A model generated the notes under the pieces. The model searched no databases and was not told the DNA's origin. It worked only from the letters and a program-made list of their open reading frames with translations. Shown here in pieces: positions 1 to 7,215 of a stretch of DNA of 64,000 nt. Positions within the stretch are counted from its first letter, which is position 1. Every line of letters begins with the position of its first letter. The stretch is from contig JAFLSO010000001.1 in NCBI GenBank assembly GCA_022510925.1, positions 248,001-312,000 on the forward strand. Reading direction: 5' to 3'. A program made the translations under genes and the position numbers. The stretch is from Treponema sp. (GTDB taxonomy: Bacteria > Spirochaetota > Spirochaetia > Treponematales > Treponemataceae).

Positions 1-1
1 C

Positions 2-76
2 AGGAAGACCGTCACGTTCACCACGATTGACGGCACAAAGACCGGAGAGTATTTCTGGGGAAACAAGCGCCCGTAG
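2..76 (+). CDS. 3' end of an unidentified protein, cut by the window edge
   Basis: The second frame is open from the window edge to a TAG at 74-76 and encodes 24 residues ending in GEYFWGNKRP. The fragment is too short for family assignment. It points the same way as the sugar-transport operon that follows and may be the last gene of an upstream carbohydrate cluster, but that is inference. After the stop there is a small hairpin (TATCGG at 103-108, CCGATA at 115-120) without a T-tract. Confidence 0.45.
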   Translation, partial: RKTVTFTTIDGTKTGEYFWGNKRP

Positions 77-207
77 CCGCGGATTCCCTGGAATTCCGAC
101 TGTATCGGTAAAAGCCGATATTATCGATGAAATTATAAAAATATCGCCCTTAAATGCGGTGATTTGGCTGGTTTGGTGCAGATTAAAGAGATTTGTATCA
201 ATTTTTC

Positions 208-236
208 TTGACAGTAATAGGCTGTGGTTTTACAAT
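208..236 (+). promoter_or_regulatory. Strong sigma-70-type promoter of the sugar ABC operon
   Basis: TTGACA at 208-213, a 17-bp spacer and TACAAT at 231-236. Transcription should start near 243, giving a leader of about 37 nt before the ATG at 280. This near-consensus promoter lies within the only long upstream in-frame extension of the gene, which argues against the earlier ATG at 193. Confidence 0.8.
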
Positions 237-246
237 TAGCCTATTC

Positions 247-263
247 AAGTACGTGATGTACTT
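247..263 (+). promoter_or_regulatory. Perfect inverted repeat in the leader of the sugar ABC operon, operator candidate
   Basis: AAGTAC-GTGAT-GTACTT is a 17-bp palindrome with 6-bp arms. It starts about four bases after the predicted transcription start and ends just before the AAGGAGG ribosome-binding site (264-270). The position suits a repressor operator or a small mRNA hairpin. Which regulator would bind it is unknown. Confidence 0.45.
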
Positions 264-279
264 AAGGAGGACTTATCAA

Positions 280-1617
280 ATGAAAAAAGCATTGATTGGT
301 TTGCTGGCGGCGTCCCTTGTTGCCTCTGCGGCATTCGCGGATGAGCTTACGCTGATGATTTATGCGCAGCCGCAGGAGAAGGCCATTCTGGACCAGGTAG
401 TGGCGCGCTTTGAGCAGACTCACCCCGGCACCACCGTTAAATTTATTTCTTCCACACAGGCGGAGTACGGCGCCAAGATTCAGGCGCAGCTTGCCGCTGA
501 CAGCCTGCCGGACGTATTCTATTTAGGACCCGGAGAAGTCCGCAACTACGTAGACAACGGAAAGGTCCTTGACCTGGAGCCGTACACACGCACCGTAAAG
601 GGCGTTAACGTGGATGACCTTTATCCCGCGGCGCTCGACAGCTACCGCTATGACGGCAAGGTTCTGGGCCAGGGCTCGTCCATCTGGGCAGTTCCCAAGG
701 ATTTCGGTCCTTTCGCGCTCGCCTACAACAAGACTCTGTTCCAGAAAAAAGGCATCCCCCTTCCCTCAAAGGACAAACCGTACACATGGCAGGAGTTCAT
801 CGAGGTGGGCGAGAAGCTTACTGACGGAACCAGCACTTTCGGCACAGGCCTTAACATCCACTGGGCGTTCATCCAGTTCGTGTGGGGCAACGGCTCTGAC
901 TATCTGGATGCCACGAAGACAAAAGTGAACATCACGGATCCAAAATTCGTGGAGGCGCTGCAGTTCTGGGCTAACATGACCCTGGGCAACACCACCTATC
1001 CCGTGGCCGGCATCAAGCAGTCCAAGCCCATCACTCCCACCGCCACACAGGCGCAGTCACTGGACACATACCAGCGCTGGCTTAAAGGCGAGCTTGGATT
1101 CTTCCCCGCGGGCACATGGGACATCGCCAAGTTCAATGACCCCGAGGTAATCAAGTTCGAGTACGACCTGATTCCGTGGCCCGTGCACACCGCCGCGAAC
1201 CAGACTGCAACATACCGTGGGGGGGTAGGGTATGCTGTGGCGAAGAACTCCAAGAATCCCCAGGCGGCCGCTGAGCTCGCTCTCTATCTTTCTGCTGATC
1301 CCGATGCTAACCGCATGTATGCCGAGCAGGATCTTCAGATTCCTAACCTGATGAGCCAGGCGAAGCTCTACACTGACAAGCCCGGCGCAAAACCCGCCAA
1401 CCGCCAGGAATTCATCAACATCATCTCCAAGACAGGACGCGCCTGGCCCTCTGACTTTACATACAACAGCGTGTGGTATGATAACTTCTTTGTGGGCGTG
1501 CAGAAAGTTCTGGACGGAAAAATGAGCGCGCAGGAATACTGCGAGAAAATGGAGCCGAAAATGCAGCGTGAGCTGGACAAGGCTCTGGCCAAGGCAAAAC
1601 GCAGTCAGGCCCGCTAA
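280..1617 (+). CDS. Sugar ABC transporter substrate-binding protein (family 1)
   Basis: Periplasmic receptor of a carbohydrate ABC importer; 445 residues, usual for the family. The ATG at 280 is preceded by AAGGAGG and opens a classical signal peptide (KK, hydrophobic core, cleavage after AFA at residue 20). The mature part begins ELTLMIYAQPQEKAIL and has the family-1 pattern of an early hydrophobic strand followed by a helix with Q/E-rich surface. It lacks a lipobox cysteine, unlike most binding proteins in this window. The two permeases follow, and arabinan-active hydrolases lie next door, so arabinose-containing oligosaccharides are the likely ligand; that is inferred from context. No ATPase gene is present, so a shared MsmK/UgpC-type ATPase encoded elsewhere probably energises the system. 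A large stem-loop separates it from the permeases. Confidence 0.9.
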   Translation: MKKALIGLLAASLVASAAFADELTLMIYAQPQEKAILDQVVARFEQTHPGTTVKFISSTQAEYGAKIQAQLAADSLPDVFYLGPGEVRNYVDNGKVLDLEPYTRTVKGVNVDDLYPAALDSYRYDGKVLGQGSSIWAVPKDFGPFALAYNKTLFQKKGIPLPSKDKPYTWQEFIEVGEKLTDGTSTFGTGLNIHWAFIQFVWGNGSDYLDATKTKVNITDPKFVEALQFWANMTLGNTTYPVAGIKQSKPITPTATQAQSLDTYQRWLKGELGFFPAGTWDIAKFNDPEVIKFEYDLIPWPVHTAANQTATYRGGVGYAVAKNSKNPQAAAELALYLSADPDANRMYAEQDLQIPNLMSQAKLYTDKPGAKPANRQEFINIISKTGRAWPSDFTYNSVWYDNFFVGVQKVLDGKMSAQEYCEKMEPKMQRELDKALAKAKRSQAR

Positions 1618-1643
1618 TCCTTTTTTAAGTTCTTAAAAAATAT

Positions 1644-1674
1644 AGATTGCCCTGCCATAACGGCGGGGCAATCT
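1644..1674 (+). other. Intercistronic stem-loop between binding-protein and permease genes
   Basis: AGATTGCCCTGCC (1644-1656) pairs with GGCGGGGCAATCT (1662-1674) over 13 bp with one G-U pair, loop ATAAC. No T-tract follows, so it is not a classical terminator. It is preceded by an AT palindrome (TTTTTTAA-GTTC-TTAAAAAA, 1621-1640). In binding-protein transporter operons such hairpins often protect the upstream mRNA from 3' exonucleases and raise the binding protein to permease ratio; that role here is inferred. Confidence 0.7.
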
Positions 1675-1699
1675 GACGCTTTGTATCAGGAGTTTTCTT

Positions 1700-2644
1700 A
1701 TGGAAAAATCACTTAGCACGAATAAGAGAAAGAAGTGGAATGACGAGGCGGTTTCCGGCCTTATTTTTGTTCTTCCTCCTGTAATTGGTTTCTTCCTGTT
1801 CACCGCAGGACCTTTCCTTTTTTCAATTTTCGCAAGTTTTACCACTTGGGATTCCATGACCACCATGAAGGAACTCTTTACTGATCCAGGGTGGTTTTTC
1901 GTTGGTTTTGAGAATTACGTAGAGCTTTTCACGGATGAATTCTTCTGGAAGGCTCTGTTCAATACATTCTTCTACATGATAGGCATTCCGATTGGCATGG
2001 TGTGGGCGTTCGCTCTGGCCATGTCGTTTAATAAAGAGCTTCCCGGCGTAAAAGTTTACCGCGTTATCTATTATATTCCTGTGGTCTCATCAATAGTCGC
2101 GGTGGCCCTTTTGTGGAGCTGGCTTTATAACGGAGACTACGGACTTTTGAACCAGTTCCTGGCATGGATAGGCATTCCCAAAGAGAATCTGCCTAACTGG
2201 CTTCAGAACAAGCACACCGTAAAACCGGCGCTTATAGCCATGACGGTGTGGCGCGGTGTGGGCGGTACGGCGCTTCTGTACCTGGGCGCTCTTCAGAACA
2301 TGCCCAAAAGCTACTATGAGGCTGCCGTTATTGACGGTGCCAACGGATGGAAAATTTTCAGCAAAATCACATGGCCCTTGATGAGCCCCATCACATTCTA
2401 CATCGTGGTTACGGGAATCATAGGCGGCGCGCAGATGATTGTTGAGCCGCAGATAATGACCCCTGACGGCGGTCCTGACTACAGCTCCGCGACCATAGTG
2501 TTCTACATCTGGCAGCATGCGTTCGGCTCTGCGGACGAGAAAGGCTATGCCTGTGCCGCGGCCTGGGTGCTTGCGATTATAATCTTTGCTATTACCGCAT
2601 TGCAGTTCAAACTGAACCCTGCAAGCGAGAACTATCTGGAATAG
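1700..2644 (+). CDS. Sugar ABC transporter permease (MalF/UgpA type)
   Basis: Inner-membrane permease of 314 residues with about six membrane segments; the first runs from about residue 20 to 40 after a basic N-terminus. The ATPase-coupling EAA loop is visible as EAAVIDGANGWKIF beginning at E207, followed by LPL-like WPLMSP. The ATG at 1700 has CAGGAG upstream. It is 13 nt from the next permease gene and belongs to the same operon as the binding protein. Residues near the C-terminus (QFKLNPASENYLE) end as in UgpA-like permeases. The substrate is not deducible from the permease itself; arabino-oligosaccharide is inferred from neighbours. Confidence 0.92.
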   Translation: MEKSLSTNKRKKWNDEAVSGLIFVLPPVIGFFLFTAGPFLFSIFASFTTWDSMTTMKELFTDPGWFFVGFENYVELFTDEFFWKALFNTFFYMIGIPIGMVWAFALAMSFNKELPGVKVYRVIYYIPVVSSIVAVALLWSWLYNGDYGLLNQFLAWIGIPKENLPNWLQNKHTVKPALIAMTVWRGVGGTALLYLGALQNMPKSYYEAAVIDGANGWKIFSKITWPLMSPITFYIVVTGIIGGAQMIVEPQIMTPDGGPDYSSATIVFYIWQHAFGSADEKGYACAAAWVLAIIIFAITALQFKLNPASENYLE

Positions 2645-2657
2645 GTGGAGGGAAGAG

Positions 2658-3536
2658 ATGGCTAAACCTAACGAAACTGCAAAATACGGTTCTCAGAAAA
2701 GAAACCAGACGCTTTCTAACACACTTATTTACTTTTTCCTTACATTGGGCGCGTTCATAATGATTATTCCGCTCGTGTGGATGTTCGAGTCCTCTCTTAA
2801 GACTCCGGGCCAGTTCCTTACCACACAGCTTTCTTTGGCTATGCCTAAAAACCCGCAGTGGAATAACTATTTTCATCGCGTATGGGAAATGCAGCCCAGG
2901 CTTCAGCGCGGTATCCTTAACTCAGTTATCATAGCGGTGAGCACCATTGTCATAGGAACCATGACATCGTCAATAGCGGCGTTCTCCTATGCCAAGCTGC
3001 GCTTCCCCGGAAAACAGCAGCTGTTCCTGGCGGAGCTTGCCACAATGATGATTCCGTTCTCCGTTATAATGATTCCGCAGTTCATCATCTATGCCCGCAT
3101 CGGCTGGGTGAACACGTGGTGGCCGCTCATCATTCCGGGAATGCTCGGAAACGTGAGCATGATTTTCTTCCTGCGGCAGTACATGGGCGGTATTCCTACT
3201 TCCATGATAGAGAGCGCGCGCATAGACGGAGCGAGTTTCTTCAGGATTTTCTGGGAGATTATGCTTCCTAACGCGCGTCCTGCTATAGCGGCTCAGGCCA
3301 TCCTGTGGTTCATGGGCGCATGGAACGACTACTTTGCTCCGAGCATTTACTTGAACGATGACAATCTGCTCACCGTGCAGGTTATGATAAGCCGCCTGAA
3401 CGCCATGTATGCCATTAACACGGACTATCCGCTTCTTCTTACGGCTTCCGTGCTTGCGCTTCTGCCTATACTGATTGTGTTCATGGTATTCCAGAAGCAG
3501 ATTATAGCGTCCGTGGCCATGACGGGAATGAAATAA
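2658..3536 (+). CDS. Sugar ABC transporter permease (MalG/UgpE/AraQ type)
   Basis: Partner permease of 292 residues with six predicted membrane helices. The EAA loop reads ESARIDGASFFRIFWEIMLP from E185. GGAGGGA precedes the ATG at 2658, and the preceding permease gene stops 13 nt upstream, so translation is probably coupled. The pair MalF-like plus MalG-like is the normal heterodimer of CUT1 carbohydrate importers. It is the last gene of the operon; a weak terminator-like hairpin lies about 90 bp downstream. Confidence 0.92.
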   Translation: MAKPNETAKYGSQKRNQTLSNTLIYFFLTLGAFIMIIPLVWMFESSLKTPGQFLTTQLSLAMPKNPQWNNYFHRVWEMQPRLQRGILNSVIIAVSTIVIGTMTSSIAAFSYAKLRFPGKQQLFLAELATMMIPFSVIMIPQFIIYARIGWVNTWWPLIIPGMLGNVSMIFFLRQYMGGIPTSMIESARIDGASFFRIFWEIMLPNARPAIAAQAILWFMGAWNDYFAPSIYLNDDNLLTVQVMISRLNAMYAINTDYPLLLTASVLALLPILIVFMVFQKQIIASVAMTGMK

Positions 3537-3622
3537 GCGCAGGGCTTTGCGGATTCCGCCCGCGCGGGCAAATTCTTAAAGATTCAAGCGGCATCTTGTG
3601 TTTATCCGGGTGCCGTGACATG

Positions 3623-3650
3623 GGGCTGTGTAAAAGCAGCCCTTTGTTGT
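3623..3650 (+). terminator. Weak intrinsic-terminator-like hairpin after the sugar importer operon
   Basis: GGGCTG (3623-3628) pairs with CAGCCC (3637-3642) around an 8-nt loop and is followed by TTTGTTGT. The stem is only 6 bp and the T-tract is interrupted, so read-through into the GH43 gene is possible. Confidence 0.4.
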
Positions 3651-3750
3651 CTGAGCTTAAGCGCGCTGAATTCCGCGGAGCCGCGTCTGACGGCGCATGG
3701 GTCTCTGGCCTTTAAGTGTCAGTTCTCGACCGCTTGTGCATGCCGCGCGG

Positions 3751-3760
3751 AAAGCGCTTT
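3751..3760 (+). promoter_or_regulatory. AAAGCGCTTT palindrome upstream of the GH43 gene, possible operator
   Basis: A perfect 10-bp palindrome with a central GCGC lies 38 bp before the GH43 start codon. Operators of LacI/CcpA-type regulators often have this kind of CG-centred dyad. No LacI-family gene is in the window, so the assignment is speculative. Confidence 0.25.
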
Positions 3761-3797
3761 ATCTTTGTTAAGAATTAAAATGTAATAAGGAATATTT

Positions 3798-4715
3798 ATG
3801 GCACTCCTGGAACTTACCGGCGACCTTACGGCGCATGACCCTGTGATAGTGAAAGAGAAATCCTCGTACTATTGTTTCGGCACCCACGGCTATATGTCCG
3901 TGTCCGATGACCTGCGCTCATGGAAGTCAATGGGAAACATTTACGGGGAGAACGCGCCGTGGGTAAGGAACATGGTTCCCGGCAACAAAAACGACATGTG
4001 GGCACCCGAGGTGGTTCAGAGGGACGGCAAGTGGCGCATGTATTACTCTGTCTCGGCGTTCGGGAAAAACACCTCCGCCATAGGACTGCGCGTGAGCGCC
4101 ACTCTGGACCCGTCGTCTCCCGAGTACGGCTGGCAGGACCAGGGGGTTGTAATAGCCTCCCGGCGGACCGACAACTTTAACGCGATAGACCCCGCGGTCT
4201 GCACGGACTCAGACGGCACGGACTGGCTTTTGTTCGGCTCGTTCTGGAAAGGGCTGTTCATGGTTCCGCTCACCGCCGGGGGAAAAATCAGGCCGGATGC
4301 CGTTCCCATGAACGTGGCGAGCCGTGGCAGGGGAGGGGCTAATCCCCTGCGTGATGAGAATCCCATAGAGGGCGGATTTATATTCAGTAGGGGAGGATAT
4401 TATTATCTTTTCGCAAGCCATGATTTCTGCTGCCGTGGCACCGCGTCCACCTACCACATAGTCCTGGGAGTGTCACGGAGCATAACCGGGCCCTATTTGG
4501 ATTCCTCAGGGGAGGAGATGCTTCTGGGCGGCGGGACCACGCTGCGTGACGGCGCGAGCTTTAAGCGCTGGGCGGGGCCGGGGCACAACACTGTGTTCCA
4601 TGACACTGACGGGAAAGATTATTTGGTGTACCACGCTTATGACCGCACGAATAAGGGTAAGCCCAGCCTGATGATAGAGCCGGTCACCTGGAAAGATGAC
4701 TGGCCCGAGCTTTAA
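3798..4715 (+). CDS. GH43 arabinanase-like glycoside hydrolase, cytoplasmic
   Basis: 305 residues forming a single GH43 five-bladed beta-propeller. The three family acidic residues are visible: base D14 (AHDPV), pKa-modulating D131 (NAIDPAV) and acid E191 (NPIEGGF); H263 (GPGHN) corresponds to the active-site histidine of arabinanases. Sequence style (HDP, GSFW, GPGHN) is closest to endo/exo-1,5-alpha-L-arabinanases. There is no signal peptide, so it should act in the cytoplasm on imported arabino-oligosaccharides. AAGGA precedes the ATG. It lies between the importer operon and a strong terminator, and faces the GH127 gene. Exact mode (endo, exo, arabinofuranosidase) cannot be read from sequence. 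Confidence 0.85.
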   Translation: MALLELTGDLTAHDPVIVKEKSSYYCFGTHGYMSVSDDLRSWKSMGNIYGENAPWVRNMVPGNKNDMWAPEVVQRDGKWRMYYSVSAFGKNTSAIGLRVSATLDPSSPEYGWQDQGVVIASRRTDNFNAIDPAVCTDSDGTDWLLFGSFWKGLFMVPLTAGGKIRPDAVPMNVASRGRGGANPLRDENPIEGGFIFSRGGYYYLFASHDFCCRGTASTYHIVLGVSRSITGPYLDSSGEEMLLGGGTTLRDGASFKRWAGPGHNTVFHDTDGKDYLVYHAYDRTNKGKPSLMIEPVTWKDDWPEL

Positions 4716-4746
4716 GGGTTAAACCACTTGCTTTAATTCTGAATCA

Positions 4747-4774
4747 AACGCCCTCCTTTTGGAGGGCGTTTTTT
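4747..4774 (+). terminator. Strong intrinsic terminator after the GH43 gene
   Basis: AACGCCCTCC (4747-4756), loop TTTT, GGAGGGCGTT (4761-4770), then TTTT: a perfect 10-bp stem whose T-tract extends to 4774. It closes the plus-strand arabinan genes. The opposite strand lacks a long T-run, so it is mainly one-directional although the convergent GH127 gene ends about 80 bp further on. Confidence 0.9.
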
Positions 4775-4851
4775 CTGTGACGCGTGCCGGACCGCGCTGT
4801 GAGCAGGTGGCCCGGTACGGCCGGATTTATTTTGACTTACGCAGGGTGCCT

Positions 4852-7113
4852 TTAGTTTGTGATACGGAACTCAAGCAGGCGTATGTCCTTGCTTGCTGTC
4901 ACTGTAACGAAGTCCCTTATGCTCTTGTTTTTTCCCGCCTTGGCTTTGATTTGTTTCTCAGGCACGGGAATCTCTATGTCGTACAGGGAGTCGCCCTTGT
5001 CGCCTGAAAGCGTGTATGTGCCCAGGTCCGTGCCCGCAAAGTCCACTGAGACGGCTCCGCTGTCCCCGCCGTAAACTGTGAGCACTATGGTGTTCTTCTT
5101 AGTGGCGTCGAATTTGACCCTGTAGCTTACAAACGCTCCGTCCTGGTTCGCCTTGCGGAAATTCCTGTCCACGCTGGCGATGTAGCCTAGCTCCGTGTTC
5201 TCGGTCTTAAAGCGGTGGTCCATCTCGCTCTGCTGGCGACCCGGCTCCACGAAGTCCACGGTGATGCTTTCGAATTTGGCGTCACGCGCGTTCTGCACGG
5301 CGTCAATGGACGGGAAGTATGTGGCGTAGCGCACGTGATGGGTCGCATAGAACGGGCGCAGAGTGTAGCTGTTCTTTGAATTCTCCGAGGCATCGGCGTT
5401 TGTCTGGAACGTGAGCGTGGCGGCGTCAGTCTCTTTTATCCATTCTGAGGGATTGTTGAGGTCCGCGGTGATTTTGGAGACGGAGAGCGCGGGCATGTTC
5501 ATGTAGACAAGCTGGTCGTCCACAATGTCCTGCGGCATGTTGCGCGTGCCTAAGTCGGCGGCAAGGACTATGGGTCCGTACAGAATGCTGAAGTTTCCTG
5601 ATCTGTCGCGGGCGCGGCGAATGCTCAGCTCCATGGGAAGCTCCACGCTGACTTTAGTCTCGCCTGCGAGGGCGCCGTAATCTTTGTATCCTGATGCGCC
5701 TGTCCAGCCGGGGACACGGACCTTAAGGTTCAGCGGCTTGTTTCCTTTCTCTATCACCTGTATGTCGGCTTTCTGCTCGTAGGGGAAATTCGTGTTTATC
5801 CTGAGTTTCCATCCGTCCTTTGTGCTTACAGTTGAGGGAATGAAAAGATTCACGTAAAGCGTGCCGTCATACTCTTTTGCTATGAAGCGGTTGTAGCGCT
5901 CGGGATTCTCAAGTCCTGTTCCGGTGCAGCACCACATGGCGTTGTCGTGCGTGCTGTAAACTTTGTAGAATCCGGGCAGCGTGGAGACGAAGTACGTTTT
6001 GGCGCCGCTGTCCGGGTCCTGGGATGCGAGGATGTGGTTGTACAGCGCTTTCTCGTAGTAGTCCGCCACCTCGCTGTTTTTGTTCCATGCGAATATGTGC
6101 TCCGCCAGCTCCAGCATGTTGTATGTGTTGCATGTCTCGGCGCTGTCGCGGGCCAGGGTCTCATCGTATTCTTTCCCGAAGTGCTCTCCGCGGGAATTTC
6201 CGCCTATCACATAGCTGCGGCGGTTCACCACCGTGTCGAAGAAGAATTCCGCTGCGGTGCGGTAATCCTCATTCCCCGTAATCTCGTAGAGGCGGGCAAG
6301 TCCGATTATCTTGGGCATCTGGGTGTTGGCGTGGTAACCCTGGAGCTTGTCAACCCGCTTTATGAGCGGATTCGCTATCTCCTTGTGAACCCAGCGCTCG
6401 GCCTCGGCCCTGTATTTCTCCTGCCCGGTGATGCCGTAGAGGTCCGCGAAAACTTTTAACATTCCGCCGTGCTCGCATCCGAGCATTTTCTGCATCTCGT
6501 CATCGGTCATCTGGCTGGTGCCCTGTATGGCCCAGTCCGCCATTCTGCTTACGATTTCCAGCGCGTCTTTGTTACCGCCGAATTCGTAGGCGTCGATAAG
6601 GCCCGCGTAGATTTTATGCACGGAATACCACGGCACCCAGTAGTTCGCCAGGCTGAACCTTTCCACCTGGAAGTTTCCGTGAGAGCGGAAAACCTCGTCG
6701 AACGGGTCGGACGGAATTCCTCCGAAATATCCGTCGGCGCGCTGAATTTCCTTTATGCACTGCACGGTGTAGTCCAGATCTTTTTTGGCCTGCCCGTTTC
6801 CCGTCTGGTGATAGAATCCGGACAGCGCGGAAAGATAATGGCCGAGCATGTGGCCCTGAATCTGGCGGGACTCCCATCCGCCGTAAGTGGCGGCTTTGGG
6901 CGTCTTATGCATGGCGCGGTATGCGGGGGCAAGCATTCTGTCGGGATTGTAGCGCAGCACGTAATCAAGACCAGTCTGCTGTGAGACGGCAAACATGGTT
7001 TCCGAGGTGAGCTCTGTCTTTGTGTTGTACTCTGTGGTTGCGATTGCGGCGTGTGAACTCATACAAACGGCTCCTGTAAGAAATAAAGTGATAAAAAATT
7101 TATTGGTTCTCAT
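4852..7113 (-). CDS. Exported GH127 beta-L-arabinofuranosidase (DUF1680)
   Basis: 753 residues. After a hydrophobic signal sequence (about residues 5-25, possible cleavage near SHAAIA) comes the GH127 alpha/alpha-barrel. Hallmark residues are present: ETC at E326-C328 and WCC at C395-C396, matching the zinc-binding Glu/Cys set and the cysteine nucleophile of Bifidobacterium HypBA1, so C395 is the likely nucleophile. After the barrel come a beta-rich region and a C-terminal beta-sandwich (about 610-753). Expected reaction: release of terminal beta-L-arabinofuranose from arabino-oligosaccharides or glycoproteins in the periplasm or outside. The gene is convergent to GH43 and downstream of the sensor kinase on the same strand. 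There is no Shine-Dalgarno; a -10 element sits exactly 6 nt before the ATG. Confidence 0.88.
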   Translation of the reverse strand: MRTNKFFITLFLTGAVCMSSHAAIATTEYNTKTELTSETMFAVSQQTGLDYVLRYNPDRMLAPAYRAMHKTPKAATYGGWESRQIQGHMLGHYLSALSGFYHQTGNGQAKKDLDYTVQCIKEIQRADGYFGGIPSDPFDEVFRSHGNFQVERFSLANYWVPWYSVHKIYAGLIDAYEFGGNKDALEIVSRMADWAIQGTSQMTDDEMQKMLGCEHGGMLKVFADLYGITGQEKYRAEAERWVHKEIANPLIKRVDKLQGYHANTQMPKIIGLARLYEITGNEDYRTAAEFFFDTVVNRRSYVIGGNSRGEHFGKEYDETLARDSAETCNTYNMLELAEHIFAWNKNSEVADYYEKALYNHILASQDPDSGAKTYFVSTLPGFYKVYSTHDNAMWCCTGTGLENPERYNRFIAKEYDGTLYVNLFIPSTVSTKDGWKLRINTNFPYEQKADIQVIEKGNKPLNLKVRVPGWTGASGYKDYGALAGETKVSVELPMELSIRRARDRSGNFSILYGPIVLAADLGTRNMPQDIVDDQLVYMNMPALSVSKITADLNNPSEWIKETDAATLTFQTNADASENSKNSYTLRPFYATHHVRYATYFPSIDAVQNARDAKFESITVDFVEPGRQQSEMDHRFKTENTELGYIASVDRNFRKANQDGAFVSYRVKFDATKKNTIVLTVYGGDSGAVSVDFAGTDLGTYTLSGDKGDSLYDIEIPVPEKQIKAKAGKNKSIRDFVTVTASKDIRLLEFRITN

Positions 7114-7119
7114 GCTTAA

Positions 7120-7128
7120 AGTTTAGCA
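7120..7128 (-). promoter_or_regulatory. Extended -10 promoter placing transcription start at the GH127 ATG
   Basis: On the minus strand TGC-TAAACT occupies 7128-7120, followed by TTAAGC and the ATG at 7113. The spacing puts +1 on the A of the start codon. No recognisable -35 exists (a T-run lies there), so the TG-extended -10 would carry recognition. The upstream kinase gene could also read through, as no terminator was seen. Confidence 0.45.
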
Positions 7129-7215
7129 CGTACCGCGGGGAAAAAAAGAGGCATAAAATGTAGTATGTGTGCGGAATTCCGACTTTTTATGCGGAGGAGC
7201 GGCGCACGGAAGCGG

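Larger units (their letters stand above)
3537..3797 (+). other. 261-bp intergenic region between the importer operon and the GH43 gene
   Basis: No coding potential was seen. It holds a GC palindrome GCCCGCGCGGGC (3558-3569), a terminator-like hairpin (3623-3650) and, near the GH43 gene, the 10-bp palindrome AAAGCGCTTT (3751-3760). No convincing -35/-10 pair for the GH43 gene could be picked out. Confidence 0.5.

Noticed and set aside
193..279. Longer N-terminus for the sugar-binding protein starting at 193
   Set aside because: The extension contains a near-consensus promoter and the true start at 280 has AAGGAGG and a clean signal peptide.
4884..7113. Many plus-strand open frames opposite the GH127 gene
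   Set aside because: They lack ribosome-binding sites and family signatures and mirror the codon structure of the real minus-strand gene.
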